DNA of 18,225 bases from Paracoccaceae bacterium (GCA_007134805.1 SLKB01000194.1:1-18225), one strand, 5' to 3'; positions 1-6,863 are shown, counted from the first letter of the stretch. Numbers and translations are program-made. The notes: generated by a model not told the origin, from the sequence alone.

Positions 1-292
1 CTTCCTGCAGGTGATCAATGGTGCCCTGCCAGAGCCGCAGCATCCGCAACGCCGGAAGCTGGCGGGGCGGACCGAGGGGGCGCTTTATGACGAAATTTTC
101 GAACTCGCGCGGGGTCTCGAAAAAGGCGCGGACGGGACCGAAAAGCTCCTGACGCTCGCCCCGGCGACCTTGCGCGCTATTGCCGAGACCCGCCCGGCCA
201 CGCCCGAAGCGCTCGGCCGCATTCGAGGCATGGACCCGGTCCGCGTCGAACGCTTCGGCGCCGCGATCCTGTCGCGGCTGCAGATGCTGTGA
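1..292 (+). CDS. C-terminal end of an HRDC-domain protein, probably a RecQ-like DNA helicase (5' end outside the window)
   Basis: The frame is open from the first bases and ends with TGA at 290-292, so only the last ~96 residues are visible. The final ~70 residues have the helical pattern of an HRDC domain: a helix around LYDEIFELARGLEK, then LRAIAETRPATPEAL, then a helix-hairpin-helix-like GRIRGMDPVRVERFGAAIL. HRDC domains are nucleic-acid-binding modules at the C-terminus of RecQ helicases and in RNase D. Ending directly after a single HRDC fits RecQ better than RNase D, which usually continues further. The usual 'VPPYVIF' segment before the second helix is replaced by a different stretch, so this is a divergent HRDC. 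The helicase core is outside the window, so the family call is an inference. Confidence 0.5.
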   Translation, partial: FLQVINGALPEPQHPQRRKLAGRTEGALYDEIFELARGLEKGADGTEKLLTLAPATLRAIAETRPATPEALGRIRGMDPVRVERFGAAILSRLQML

Positions 293-320
293 CGCCCAGC
301 CTGTCACAAGGACGACGCTG

Positions 321-857
321 ATGTATCCCTTCGTCCGGTTCGGCAAGGAAATGCTGAAATTCCGCAAAGCGCCTAAGCTAGGGCTGTGCGAGACGCATGT
401 GTCGCATCACCGATGCTGGCCCTGGGATCTCGACCCCTGGATCGAGTTGAACAATGGCCGGACGCTCACGCTCTATGATCTCGGGCGTATTCCCATGGCT
501 GGGCGCAGCGGGCTGATCGACGTGCTGCGCCAGCGGCGATGGGGCATCACGGTTGCGGGCAATACCACGCGCTACCGCCGCCGCGTGCGTGCCTTCGAAC
601 GCTTCGAGATGCGCAGCCGGTTGATCGGCTGGGATGACCGCTTCCTCTACACAGAACAGGGCATGTGGACATCGGCCGGGTGTGCGAACCACATCCTGAT
701 CCGTTCGGCCATCACCAGCAGGCAGGGGATCGTGCCCCCCTTTCAGGTGCTCGAGGCGATGGGCGATCCGGTTGAAAGCCCGCCCTTGCCGAATTGGGTG
801 ACGGCCTGGATCGCTGCGGAAGCGCAAAGACCCTGGCCGCCCATGGACGGTGCCTGA
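321..857 (+). CDS. Acyl-CoA thioesterase-like protein (4HBT/hotdog fold)
   Basis: This is a 178-residue protein with the single-hotdog thioesterase pattern. An early segment, HVSHHRCWPWDLDPWIELNNG followed by RTLTLYDLGR (residues ~24-55), holds the conserved Asp/Asn/Glu cluster of the 4HBT_2 (THEM6/FadM-like) group. It is followed by strand-like stretches around YRRRVRAFERFEMRSRLIGWDDRFLYTEQGMW. Members hydrolyse acyl-CoA thioesters in the cytoplasm, but the substrate of this subgroup is usually unknown. The ATG at 321 was chosen because AAGGA (308-312) lies 8 bases upstream and the family homology begins there. The open frame reaches back to 180, but that part overlaps the HRDC gene and looks non-coding. 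It starts 28 bases after the preceding gene and may be cotranscribed with it. The fold call is firm; the substrate is unknown. Confidence 0.8.
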   Translation: MYPFVRFGKEMLKFRKAPKLGLCETHVSHHRCWPWDLDPWIELNNGRTLTLYDLGRIPMAGRSGLIDVLRQRRWGITVAGNTTRYRRRVRAFERFEMRSRLIGWDDRFLYTEQGMWTSAGCANHILIRSAITSRQGIVPPFQVLEAMGDPVESPPLPNWVTAWIAAEAQRPWPPMDGA

Positions 858-897
858 AACCTGTATCCTCATGACATGAAAAGAAATTGTCCTTGCC

Positions 898-911
898 TTG
901 ACCCAGATCAA
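898..911 (+). promoter_or_regulatory. FNR/FnrL-type (CRP-FNR superfamily) binding site upstream of the cytochrome c peroxidase gene
   Basis: The sequence TTGAC-CCAG-ATCAA matches the FNR consensus TTGAT-N4-ATCAA at 9 of 10 positions. Its centre (904.5) is about 29 bases upstream of a possible -10 element TAGGAT (933-938), which would put the site near -41, the classic class II activator position. Anaerobic or microaerobic activation by FNR-type proteins is well known for bacterial cytochrome c peroxidase genes, so context and sequence agree. A paralogue such as DnrD/NnrR could use the same half-sites. Confidence 0.75.
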
Positions 912-932
912 GGTCTCGTGAGCCGGTATGGG

Positions 933-938
933 TAGGAT
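933..938 (+). promoter_or_regulatory. Possible -10 element of the cytochrome c peroxidase promoter
   Basis: TAGGAT matches TATAAT at 4 of 6 positions and sits at the spacing expected downstream of a class II FNR site. No good -35 hexamer is present, as expected for an activator-dependent promoter. This is inferred from spacing only. Confidence 0.4.
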
Positions 939-1012
939 CTGGAGAGTCTCTGGGCCACCCGAATCCGAAAAGACGGGCGTCCACAATGGAACCGGAACAC
1001 AAGGAGGTCATC

Positions 1013-1999
1013 ATGCCCCCCATCCTCTCGCGCCGTCTCGGCGCAAGCGCGCTCGCGCTGATCCTCGGCGCCACGGCCGCGCCCGCCGACACGATCGCGG
1101 AGTACATGGATTTCTTCGAGCCGCTGCCGCATCTGCCGCCGATACCAGCTGACAACACGATGACGCCCGAGAAGATCGAACTTGGCAAGATGCTGTTTTT
1201 CGAGCCGCGGATTTCGGCCTCGGGGGTGATCTCCTGCGCGACCTGCCATAACCCTGCGCTGGGCTGGGCCGACCGCATCCCGCGCGCTGTGGGCCATGGC
1301 GGACAGGTGGGCGAGCGTAACACGCCGACGGTCCTCAACTCGGGCTTTCTGGAATCGCAGTTCTGGGACGGGCGCGAGCCGGATCTGGAAGGCCAGGCCC
1401 TCGGCCCCATCCAAGCCGATGTCGAGATGGCGATGACGCTGGCTGAAGCAATCGAGCGGCTCAAGGAGTTCGAGATCTATCACGAGCATTTCGGCGCGGC
1501 CTTTCCCGAGGATCCTGACCCGATCAACCAGGAAAACGTGGCGCTTGCGATTGCGACATTCGAGCGCACGCTGAACACGCCGAACTCGCCGCTCGACCGG
1601 TTCCTTCGCGGCGATGCGCGGGCGATGTCCGAGAAACAGGTCGAAGGGATGAAGCTCTTCGTCGATGCCGGGTGCGTGGCCTGCCACAGTGGCCCGGCGC
1701 TGACCGACAGCAATTTCCACCGTTTCGAGTTGCCGGGCTCCACGGATGAGGGGCGCTTCGTGGTGACCGGGGACGAGGCCGACATGTTCGCCTTCCGGAC
1801 ACCGACGCTGCGGAATGTGGCCGTGACATATCCCTATTTCAACAACGGTTCGGTGGCCGATCTGCACGGGGCCGTGCAGTTGATGGGCCAGCAGATGCTG
1901 GGGCAGGACTTCACCGAAGAGGAACTGGACCAGCTTGTGGCCTTCATGCACGCACTCACGGGTGAGATGCCCCGCGTGGAGATCCCGGCGCTGCCTTGA
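1013..1999 (+). CDS. Di-haem cytochrome c peroxidase (CCP/MauG family), periplasmic
   Basis: This 328-residue protein has an N-terminal Sec signal peptide (RR near residue 7, hydrophobic core, probable cleavage after APA at ~25). It has two c-type haem motifs, CATCH at residues 75-79 and CVACH at 221-225, the spacing of bacterial di-haem peroxidases. Conserved family stretches are visible: RNTPTVLN, FWDGRE, and FRTPTLRNVAVTYPYFNNGS near the second-haem side. The family reduces H2O2 to water with electrons from small cytochromes c or cupredoxins; MauG-like members oxidise proteins instead. There is no extra N-terminal haem domain. The start is the ATG at 1013, preceded by AAGGAGG (1001-1007); an upstream ATG at 986 lacks an RBS and would spoil the signal peptide. 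A FNR-type box lies upstream and an intrinsic terminator follows. The family is firm; peroxidase versus MauG-like activity is not decided by sequence alone. Confidence 0.88.
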   Translation: MPPILSRRLGASALALILGATAAPADTIAEYMDFFEPLPHLPPIPADNTMTPEKIELGKMLFFEPRISASGVISCATCHNPALGWADRIPRAVGHGGQVGERNTPTVLNSGFLESQFWDGREPDLEGQALGPIQADVEMAMTLAEAIERLKEFEIYHEHFGAAFPEDPDPINQENVALAIATFERTLNTPNSPLDRFLRGDARAMSEKQVEGMKLFVDAGCVACHSGPALTDSNFHRFELPGSTDEGRFVVTGDEADMFAFRTPTLRNVAVTYPYFNNGSVADLHGAVQLMGQQMLGQDFTEEELDQLVAFMHALTGEMPRVEIPALP

Positions 2000-2026
2000 C
2001 GCGGCGCGCGATGCCTAGGTCATCTG

Positions 2027-2056
2027 CCCGCGCCGGCTTGCCGGCGCGGGCTTTTC
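2027..2056 (+). terminator. Rho-independent terminator after the cytochrome c peroxidase gene
   Basis: A perfect 10-bp stem (CCCGCGCCGG at 2027-2036 pairs with CCGGCGCGGG at 2041-2050) encloses the loop CTTG and is followed by CTTTTC. It starts 27 bases after the stop codon, so the peroxidase gene is probably monocistronic. Confidence 0.85.
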
Positions 2057-2170
2057 ACGTGTCCCGGCATGGCTCTGCGTTGGCCCGAGACGCAATGCAC
2101 ACTTGCATGAGCGCACGCAGACGATACCTTACTACCATTGCGATGGGATGGTGGAGTGCGTAGACAACTT

Positions 2171-2183
2171 GATGGCAGCCATC
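2171..2183. promoter_or_regulatory. Perfect dyad just upstream of the cytochrome c RBS (possible operator or 5'-UTR hairpin)
   Basis: GATGGC-A-GCCATC is a perfect 6+1+6 inverted repeat ending 7 bases before the AAGGAG ribosome-binding site of the downstream cytochrome gene. It is preceded by a looser CCAT-TGCG-ATGG repeat around 2138-2149. It does not fit the FNR spacing. The loop is too short for a stable RNA hairpin, so a protein-binding dyad is the likelier reading, but no regulator is identified. Confidence 0.3.
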
Positions 2184-2202
2184 GCGAACAAAGGAGAATC
2201 CG

Positions 2203-2634
2203 ATGTCTAAATTCAAAACTGTGGCATTGGCGGCAGTCCTGTTCACCCCGTTTGTAGCGCATGCGGAGCCGACCGGCGATGCCGCTGCAGGGGAACAGAA
2301 TTTCCGTCAGTGCCAAAGCTGCCACGGGATCGAATCTCCCGATGGCGAGACCATTCATCGCCTCGCGCCGACCGGGCCCAATCTCTGGGGCGTTGTCGGG
2401 CGTCAGGCCGGGGCCTACGAGGGCTATGAGCGCTTTTCCACAGCGATCGTGGCTGCGGGTGCGGAGCATGGGGTCGTCTGGGACGAAGAGAATTTCGTGG
2501 CCTATGTCAACGACCCCAGCGGCTTCCTGCGCGAAGTGACGAATGACTCGCGTGCGCGTGGCAACATGAACCACCGTCTGCGCGGCTCGGCCGAAGATCT
2601 CTATGCCTATCTTGCGCAGTTCAGCGACGACTGA
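2203..2634 (+). CDS. Periplasmic class I c-type cytochrome (mono-haem)
   Basis: This 143-residue protein has a Sec signal peptide (MSKFK, then a hydrophobic stretch, cleavage probably after AHA at ~21) and one haem-binding motif, CQSCH, at residues 37-41. A methionine in RGNMNHRL (M122) is the likely sixth haem ligand. The size and fold suit a small soluble electron carrier. AAGGAG (2191-2196) lies 6 bases before the ATG. It follows the cytochrome c peroxidase gene on the same strand but beyond a strong terminator, so it has its own promoter. Donating electrons to that peroxidase is plausible but inferred only from proximity. Its own terminator has been interrupted by the insertion sequence that begins at about 2680. 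Confidence 0.85.
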   Translation: MSKFKTVALAAVLFTPFVAHAEPTGDAAAGEQNFRQCQSCHGIESPDGETIHRLAPTGPNLWGVVGRQAGAYEGYERFSTAIVAAGAEHGVVWDEENFVAYVNDPSGFLREVTNDSRARGNMNHRLRGSAEDLYAYLAQFSDD

Positions 2635-2664
2635 TCACTGCGCTGACGCGTTCGGGAATATGAC

Positions 2665-2681
2665 AAAGGGGGCCTCGCGCC
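2665..2681 (+). terminator. Left remnant of a terminator hairpin split by the insertion sequence
   Basis: The run AAGGGGGCCTCGCGCC is the left half of a hairpin whose right half lies at 4552-4570. Removing the insertion and one copy of the duplicated target restores stem GGGGGC, loop CTCGC, stem GCCCCC, followed by TTTTT. That is a good intrinsic terminator for the cytochrome gene, placed between it and the convergent folC gene. Confidence 0.7.
2671..2679. repeat. Left copy of the target-site duplication
   Basis: GGCCTCGCG directly abuts the left inverted repeat and recurs at 4554-4562 abutting the right one. The direct identity extends to 13 bases (2669-2681 and 4552-4564) because the outermost CC/GG of the element matches the target. 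The true duplication is therefore 9, 11 or 13 bp. Confidence 0.85.
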
Positions 2682-2705
2682 AGCCCCTTACGGTAAATGT
2701 TGAAA
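2680..2705 (+). repeat. Left terminal inverted repeat of the insertion sequence
   Basis: These 26 bases match the reverse complement of 4528-4553 at 25 positions; the only difference is T at 2689 versus G on the other end. The inner part GGTAAATGTTGAAA is perfectly conserved. Confidence 0.92.
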
Positions 2706-2706
2706 T

Positions 2707-2735
2707 GCGCCGGCGGCCACCGCCGGCGCTCTTTC
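2707..2735 (+). terminator. Inward-facing hairpin/terminator at the left end of the insertion sequence
   Basis: A perfect 10-bp stem (GCGCCGGCGG at 2707-2716, CCGCCGGCGC at 2720-2729) with loop CCA is followed on the plus strand by TCTTTC. It would stop transcription entering from the cytochrome side. Because the stem is symmetrical, it lies just beyond the transposase stop codon (2734-2736, minus strand) and may also end that transcript. Confidence 0.6.
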
Positions 2736-4176
2736 ACAAGAAGTCTCGCTCGTAGATCCGCCCGCGGGCCAGTCCCAGCCGCATCGCCGGAGTCTTCTTG
2801 TCCGCGCCAAGCTCACACCAGTTGTGATATAAGCGGTAGATCTCCACGAGCTTGGCCATCAGACTTGGCTTGTAGAGATACTGCCGATCCCAAGTCTGCT
2901 TCACGCTCCCGCTCGAGATCGAGGGACGTGAGGCGAAGCGAACATTGCTCCGGAACTTGTGGAAATATGAATCGACGCTCCGCAGCGTAGCCAGCCGCAG
3001 CAGTCGCGCCCTCTGCCGATCGTCGTAGTCGGGGCTGTCGGTGAGAAGCCAAACACAGCGGTTCGGTTCCGATTTTCTGGGAAACGGGTATTGGAAGCCC
3101 GCGCGAAGGTCGAGGCCGGCTATACGCGCCGCCACTTCCTGATCGACAAGGTTCGCATAGTCTTGGTCCGTAAGGGCGCGGATATTGGCGAGGCTAAGTC
3201 CTGTCGAGGCAGACAGGTCGCTCTGACCTACCGCTACCACTTGGTTGCGATGGTCGTTCGTCATCCCCTTGTCGAAACTGACGATCGCCAGGTCTGCGCG
3301 CCCAGACTTCACCTCGGTGGCGAAGACTGAACTGAACGCCTGGCGGAGACCCTTGTCGTCGTCCATCACGAACACGAGTGGGGCATCGCTCCCGGCGAGG
3401 TGATCGCGCAGGCGCATAGCGTGCGCGAACTGGAGGATGTCGTAGCGCACCAACGCCCCATCGTGTGGGAGCTGGTATAGCTCCGCCTTGTCGATGCGTT
3501 TCTGCTTCAGCAGCTTGGCTAGGTGCTCGTCGAACTCGTCCTTGGTCCAGACCCGGGCGTGGCGCCGGAAGGCGATGGAGACCTCCTCCTCGTCGGCCTC
3601 CTCGGCTTGCTTCTGCGCCTGTTCCATCGTCAGTGCGGGGTCGAACTGTAGCGAGGCCTCCATGATGAACCCGCTACGCGCGTGCGCGGTGCAGAGGTGC
3701 TGGACCATCACCGGTGCCCGCTTGCGCCTCGTCGGCAAATTGATCGTGAGCGTCTGGGAGTCCGTAGCGAAACGTGAGCCGACCTCGCGATAATCCACGC
3801 GAGAAAAGTCCTGCCGTTGAGCGGTGAAGACGCGCACCTGATCGTAGAAGAAGTCGATCTTGCCGTAGAGGTCGCGATAGGAGGTCTCGGTAAGCTTCGA
3901 AATCTTCCTCAGCGAGAGGTCGTTGCAGAGCATCTGGAAAATCAGGCGGTTCTTGTCGCTCCGCTTATGGCGCCGCGCCGGCTTTCCCTCCGAGAAGGTC
4001 TTCAGGCACAATCGGCAACGCCACCGGGGATCGCCGGCGGCGGTCTTGCCGAACTTCCAGTAGAACCCGGGATTCTGCGCCGGCGGAAATCCCTTCGCGA
4101 AGCATCCAGCCGTTCGGCATGCGGGCCGGCTCTGGTCGCAATCTTGCAAACGCTCCAGGCGGTGGTATTCTTCCAC
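2734..4176 (-). CDS. DDE-type transposase, main open reading frame (lacks its N-terminus in frame)
   Basis: The frame gives 480 residues from a GTG at 4176. Visible parts in order are a zinc-ribbon (C20, C25, C54, C57, ending in CRLCLKTFS), a helix-turn-helix-like segment (~83-105), then an RNase-H-like catalytic region. Candidate acidic residues are D139 (FATDSQ), one of D272-D274 (VFVMDDDKG) and E445 (LVEIYRLYHNW). The tail ...NW.....KKTPAMRLGL resembles the C-termini of many DDE transposases. The region upstream of 4176 remains open to 4257 and encodes KFLKCPNCSTTSRLKNNRAIV, clearly more of the same protein, but it has no start codon before a TAG at 4258-4260. The missing start is in another frame (4447 leftwards). 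Translation of a full enzyme therefore needs a +1 frameshift, or this copy is broken. Catalytic assignments are inferred from spacing. Confidence 0.8.
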   Translation of the reverse strand: MEEYHRLERLQDCDQSRPACRTAGCFAKGFPPAQNPGFYWKFGKTAAGDPRWRCRLCLKTFSEGKPARRHKRSDKNRLIFQMLCNDLSLRKISKLTETSYRDLYGKIDFFYDQVRVFTAQRQDFSRVDYREVGSRFATDSQTLTINLPTRRKRAPVMVQHLCTAHARSGFIMEASLQFDPALTMEQAQKQAEEADEEEVSIAFRRHARVWTKDEFDEHLAKLLKQKRIDKAELYQLPHDGALVRYDILQFAHAMRLRDHLAGSDAPLVFVMDDDKGLRQAFSSVFATEVKSGRADLAIVSFDKGMTNDHRNQVVAVGQSDLSASTGLSLANIRALTDQDYANLVDQEVAARIAGLDLRAGFQYPFPRKSEPNRCVWLLTDSPDYDDRQRARLLRLATLRSVDSYFHKFRSNVRFASRPSISSGSVKQTWDRQYLYKPSLMAKLVEIYRLYHNWCELGADKKTPAMRLGLARGRIYERDFL

Positions 4177-4227
4177 TATTGCGCGGTTGTTCTTCAGCCG
4201 CGAGGTGGTGGAGCAGTTTGGGCACTT

Positions 4228-4447
4228 GAGGAACTTCTCTGTGCCTGCCTCCGCTGACTAAGCTGCACAGGGCGCCGGGAGGCGCTGGTGGTGATCCCTT
4301 GGGGCGCAAATAGGGATCTGGGATTACCCCGTAGGACGCACAGGTCGGGTTCCGGCAGAAGTTGACGTCCGTGCCGTCGAACGGATACAGAAACCACCGT
4401 TCCAGCCCGGCAACATCTGTCGAAGATATTTTCGAGACACACTCCAC
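4228..4447 (-). pseudogene. N-terminal segment of the same transposase in a different reading frame
   Basis: Starting at a GTG at 4447 preceded by GGAGG (4454-4458, 6-base spacing), this frame encodes a ~70-residue segment with a zinc-ribbon first half (FCRNPTC) followed by DPYLRPKGSPPAPPG. Its partner cysteines (KCPNC) appear only in the frame of the main transposase ORF. Homology therefore passes from this frame to the other somewhere in 4228-4257, which needs a +1 shift or deletion of one base in the GGAGGCAGGCACAGAG stretch. This could be a disabling single-base insertion or a programmed frameshift. The good RBS shows this is the real translation start of the element. Confidence 0.7.
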
Positions 4448-4485
4448 CTGACACCTCCATTCGGATTTTGGTCAAGCAGAGCCCA

Positions 4486-4518
4486 GTAAAGAAAAGGTTG
4501 GCCGCTTTGCGGCCAACC
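4486..4518 (-). terminator. Inward-facing intrinsic terminator at the right end of the insertion sequence
   Basis: A perfect 10-bp stem (GGTTGGCCGC at 4496-4505, GCGGCCAACC at 4509-4518) with a 3-base loop is followed on the minus strand by TTTTCTTTA. Transcripts entering from folC would be stopped before the transposase start at 4447, a usual way for insertion sequences to avoid being activated by neighbouring promoters. Confidence 0.75.
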
Positions 4519-4527
4519 GAAGGAAGT

Positions 4528-4553
4528 TTTCAACATTTACCGTCAGGGGCTGG
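4528..4553 (-). repeat. Right terminal inverted repeat of the insertion sequence
   Basis: Read on the minus strand from 4553, it matches the left end at 25 of 26 positions. Confidence 0.92.
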
Positions 4554-4572
4554 GGCCTCGCGCCCCCTTTTT
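4552..4572 (+). terminator. Right remnant of the split terminator between the cytochrome gene and folC
   Basis: GGGGC-CTCGC-GCCCC followed by CTTTTT still forms a short 5-bp hairpin with its T tract on the plus strand. It is now separated from the cytochrome gene by the ~1.87-kb insertion. On the folC strand it lacks a T tract. Confidence 0.55.
4554..4562. repeat. Right copy of the target-site duplication
   Basis: GGCCTCGCG is identical to 2671-2679 and abuts the right inverted repeat. See the left copy for the 9/11/13-bp ambiguity. Confidence 0.85.
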
Positions 4573-4589
4573 CGCGCGCTGTGTCAGGC

Positions 4590-5867
4590 TCAGCGGTGGT
4601 CCCGCAGGACCTGCCCCGCAAGATAGAGCGACCCGCAAATGAGCACATGGGCGCCCGGGTCATCGCGCGCAACCTGCGCGACCGCCGCGTCCAGCGAGAG
4701 GCTGGCTTGCGCTACCATGCCCAAGGATCGGGCGTGGGCCGCGATATCGCCCGCCGGCAGGGCGGCAGCTTCGCCCGGGATCCCGACCGCCTGGAAAGAG
4801 GCCGCGAACGGCGCGAGGGGCGCAAGGAAGCCTGCGACATCCTTGGTCGAGAGCATCCCGCAGATCAGGTGGACACGGGCGATCGCCAGCGCCTTGAGAG
4901 TGTCTCCAATGGCCTGCCCAGCCGCCGGGTTGTGCCCCCCGTCGAGCCAGAGCGGCGCGCCGCCCAGCGTCTCGCACAGCGGCCCGGTGCGGAGGCGTTG
5001 CATCCGCGCAAGCCACTCGGCCCGGGTCACGACAGCCTCGGGCGCGCCGCAGTGGCCAAGCGCGCGCAGGGCCGCGAGTGCGGCGCCCGCATTCTGGACC
5101 TGATGCGGTCCGGGCAGATTGGGCGGAGGTAGATCAAGAAGGCCGTCGCCATCTTCAAAGATGAGCCGACCGGCCTCGATCCGGGCTTGCCAGCCCTGCC
5201 CCTCGATCAGCAAAGGCGCATTGAGCACGGCGGCACGATCCTCGATAACCTCGCGCGCCGCGGGCATTTGCGCCGAAACGATGCAGGGTACGCCCGGTTT
5301 AAGGATGCCCGCTTTCTCGGCCGCGATCGCGGAAATGGTGGTGCCGAGATACTGCTGGTGATCGAGGCTGACCGGCGTGATCACGCACAGGGCGGGGCGC
5401 GCGATGACATTCGTCGCATCGAGCCGCCCGCCAAGCCCCACCTCGAGCAAAGTGACATCGGCCGGTTGCCGCGCGAAGGCGAGGAGTGCAGCGCAGGTCG
5501 TGATTTCGAAATAGGTGATCGGCGCAGGGCCATTGGCCCGCAGGCATTCGTCCAGCAGCGCGGCCAGTTGCGCCTCTGGAATCAAGGCGCCTGCGACCCG
5601 AATGCGTTCGTGAAACCGCACCAGATGCGGCGACGTGTAGGCATGCACGCGCGCCCCTTCCGTCTCGAGCCCCGCGCGGATCATCGCAAGCGTGCTGCCC
5701 TTGCCATTGGTGCCGGCAATGTGGATCACGGGCGGCAGCGCGCGCTCCGGATGGTCGAGCGCCTCGAGCAGGCGCCAGACACGATCGAGGGTCAGGTCGA
5801 TGATCTTGGGGTGCAGCGTCATCATCCGCGCAAGCAGCGCGTCGGACGCAGCCACGGGACCGGTCAT
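4590..5867 (-). CDS. folC: Bifunctional dihydrofolate synthase / folylpolyglutamate synthase
   Basis: This 425-residue protein is of normal FolC length. It ligates glutamate to dihydropteroate and to reduced folates using ATP, in the cytoplasm. Motifs are the Mur-ligase-type P-loop GTNGKGS (residues 52-58), [13 protein letters not shown] (~76-88), [25 protein letters not shown] with [12 protein letters not shown], and in the C-terminal domain [11 protein letters not shown] and ICGMLSTKD. The ATG at 5867 overlaps the accD stop (ATGA, 5864-5867), so the two are translationally coupled, the usual accD-folC arrangement. The frame is open far upstream into accD, but that extension is out-of-frame coding of accD and not part of the protein. 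It reads towards the insertion sequence. Confidence 0.93.
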   Translation of the reverse strand: MTGPVAASDALLARMMTLHPKIIDLTLDRVWRLLEALDHPERALPPVIHIAGTNGKGSTLAMIRAGLETEGARVHAYTSPHLVRFHERIRVAGALIPEAQLAALLDECLRANGPAPITYFEITTCAALLAFARQPADVTLLEVGLGGRLDATNVIARPALCVITPVSLDHQQYLGTTISAIAAEKAGILKPGVPCIVSAQMPAAREVIEDRAAVLNAPLLIEGQGWQARIEAGRLIFEDGDGLLDLPPPNLPGPHQVQNAGAALAALRALGHCGAPEAVVTRAEWLARMQRLRTGPLCETLGGAPLWLDGGHNPAAGQAIGDTLKALAIARVHLICGMLSTKDVAGFLAPLAPFAASFQAVGIPGEAAALPAGDIAAHARSLGMVAQASLSLDAAVAQVARDDPGAHVLICGSLYLAGQVLRDHR

Positions 5868-6808
5868 CGCGCTTCGGATTTCTGATCGGCGATCGATGCT
5901 GCCGCCGCTTCGATCGCGGCAGTCGGGTCGGGCCGGGGCAGATCGCCATGCACGACAGGCCCCTGACCCGTCAGCAGGCGCAGGATCGTCGCGATCTCGG
6001 CGCGCAGATGCGGGCGCGGGGTCACGCGGTCTAGCATCCCGTGCTCGAGCAGATATTCGGCACGCTGGAAACCCTCGGGCAGTTTCTCGCGTATCGTCTG
6101 CTCGATCACGCGCGGTCCGGCAAAGCAGATCAGGGCGCCGGGCTCTGCGATCTGGACATCGCCGAGCATCGCGTAGCTTGCCGTCACACCCCCGGTCGTG
6201 GGATGTGTCAGCACGACGATATAGGGCAGGCCCGCGTCGCGCAGCATGTCGATCGCGACAGTGCTGCGCGGCATCTGCATCAGCGAGAGGATGCCTTCCT
6301 GCATGCGCGCACCGCCTGCGGCCGAGAAAAGTACCAGAGGAAGGTTTCGCGCGATGGCATGCTCGCACGCTGCGATGATGGCATTGCCCACATACATGCC
6401 CATCGACCCGCCCATGAAGCCGAAATCCTGCGCAGCCGCTACAAGGCGCGTGCGATAGACCTCACCTTCCGCAACGAGCATGGCCTCTTTCTCGCCCGTT
6501 GCCTTCTGAGCGGCGCGCATGCGATCGGGGTATTTCTTCTGGTCCCGAAAGTGCATCGGGTCGGCAAGAGGCTGCGGCACGGCAATCTCGCGATAGAGCC
6601 CACCGTCGAAGAAGCTCGCAAACCGCTCGCGGGGCGAGATGGACATGTGGTGCCCGCAATCGGTGCACACGCGCTGGTTCTGCGCCAGTTCCCGGTGAAA
6701 CAGCATCGTGCCGCATTCGGGGCATTTTTCCCACAGGTTCTCGGGCATCTCGCGGCGCGAGAAGAGCGAGTTGATCGTGGGGCGGACGTAGTTGGTGATC
6801 CAGTTCAT
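5864..6808 (-). CDS. accD: Acetyl-CoA carboxylase carboxyltransferase subunit beta
   Basis: This 314-residue protein is of typical AccD length. With AccA it forms the carboxyltransferase that moves the carboxyl group from biotin-BCCP to acetyl-CoA, the first step of fatty acid synthesis. The N-terminal four-cysteine zinc ribbon is complete (C29, C32, C48, C51). The crotonase-fold core shows [26 protein letters not shown] and [16 protein letters not shown], the oxyanion and CoA-binding segments. The ATG at 6808 begins at the conserved [12 protein letters not shown]; the longer open frame to 6904 overlaps the CPBP gene and has no family similarity. AGGA lies about 9 bases upstream. It starts 55 bases after the CPBP gene and overlaps folC by 4 bases, so the three may share a transcript. 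Confidence 0.95.
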   Translation of the reverse strand: MNWITNYVRPTINSLFSRREMPENLWEKCPECGTMLFHRELAQNQRVCTDCGHHMSISPRERFASFFDGGLYREIAVPQPLADPMHFRDQKKYPDRMRAAQKATGEKEAMLVAEGEVYRTRLVAAAQDFGFMGGSMGMYVGNAIIAACEHAIARNLPLVLFSAAGGARMQEGILSLMQMPRSTVAIDMLRDAGLPYIVVLTHPTTGGVTASYAMLGDVQIAEPGALICFAGPRVIEQTIREKLPEGFQRAEYLLEHGMLDRVTPRPHLRAEIATILRLLTGQGPVVHGDLPRPDPTAAIEAAAASIADQKSEAR

Positions 6809-6863
6809 CGGACAGATCCTGAGATAATGGCCGAGGGATAATCCCCCGAGGCTGGAAATGCAA

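Larger units (their letters stand above)
2680..4553 (-). mobile_element. Complete insertion sequence of ~1.87 kb, family not assigned
   Basis: The element is bounded by 26-bp inverted repeats (25 of 26 identical) and by a direct target duplication. It carries one DDE-type transposase reading leftwards, with a frame break. Just inside each end lies a perfect hairpin with a 10-bp stem and 3-base loop followed by a T-rich run pointing into the element. The ends begin CCAGCCCC. A zinc-ribbon-rich N-terminus and ~9-bp duplications recall IS1/IS1595-like groups, but the transposase is longer and I do not assign a family. The near-identical ends and intact target duplication indicate a fairly recent insertion. 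Confidence 0.9.

Noticed and set aside
180..320. Upstream extension of the thioesterase frame
   Set aside because: It overlaps the HRDC coding region, is arginine-rich shadow sequence, and the RBS and homology support ATG 321.
986..1012. Earlier ATG for the cytochrome c peroxidase gene
   Set aside because: There is no RBS, and the strong AAGGAGG at 1001-1007 lies between it and ATG 1013, from which a normal signal peptide starts.
908..1951. Minus-strand open frame opposite the cytochrome c peroxidase gene
   Set aside because: Shadow of a gene with two CXXCH motifs and a signal peptide on the plus strand.
5868..6368. Upstream open extension of folC inside accD
   Set aside because: It is the alternative frame of accD with arginine/alanine-rich composition. 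The FolC family begins near ATG 5867, which overlaps the accD stop.
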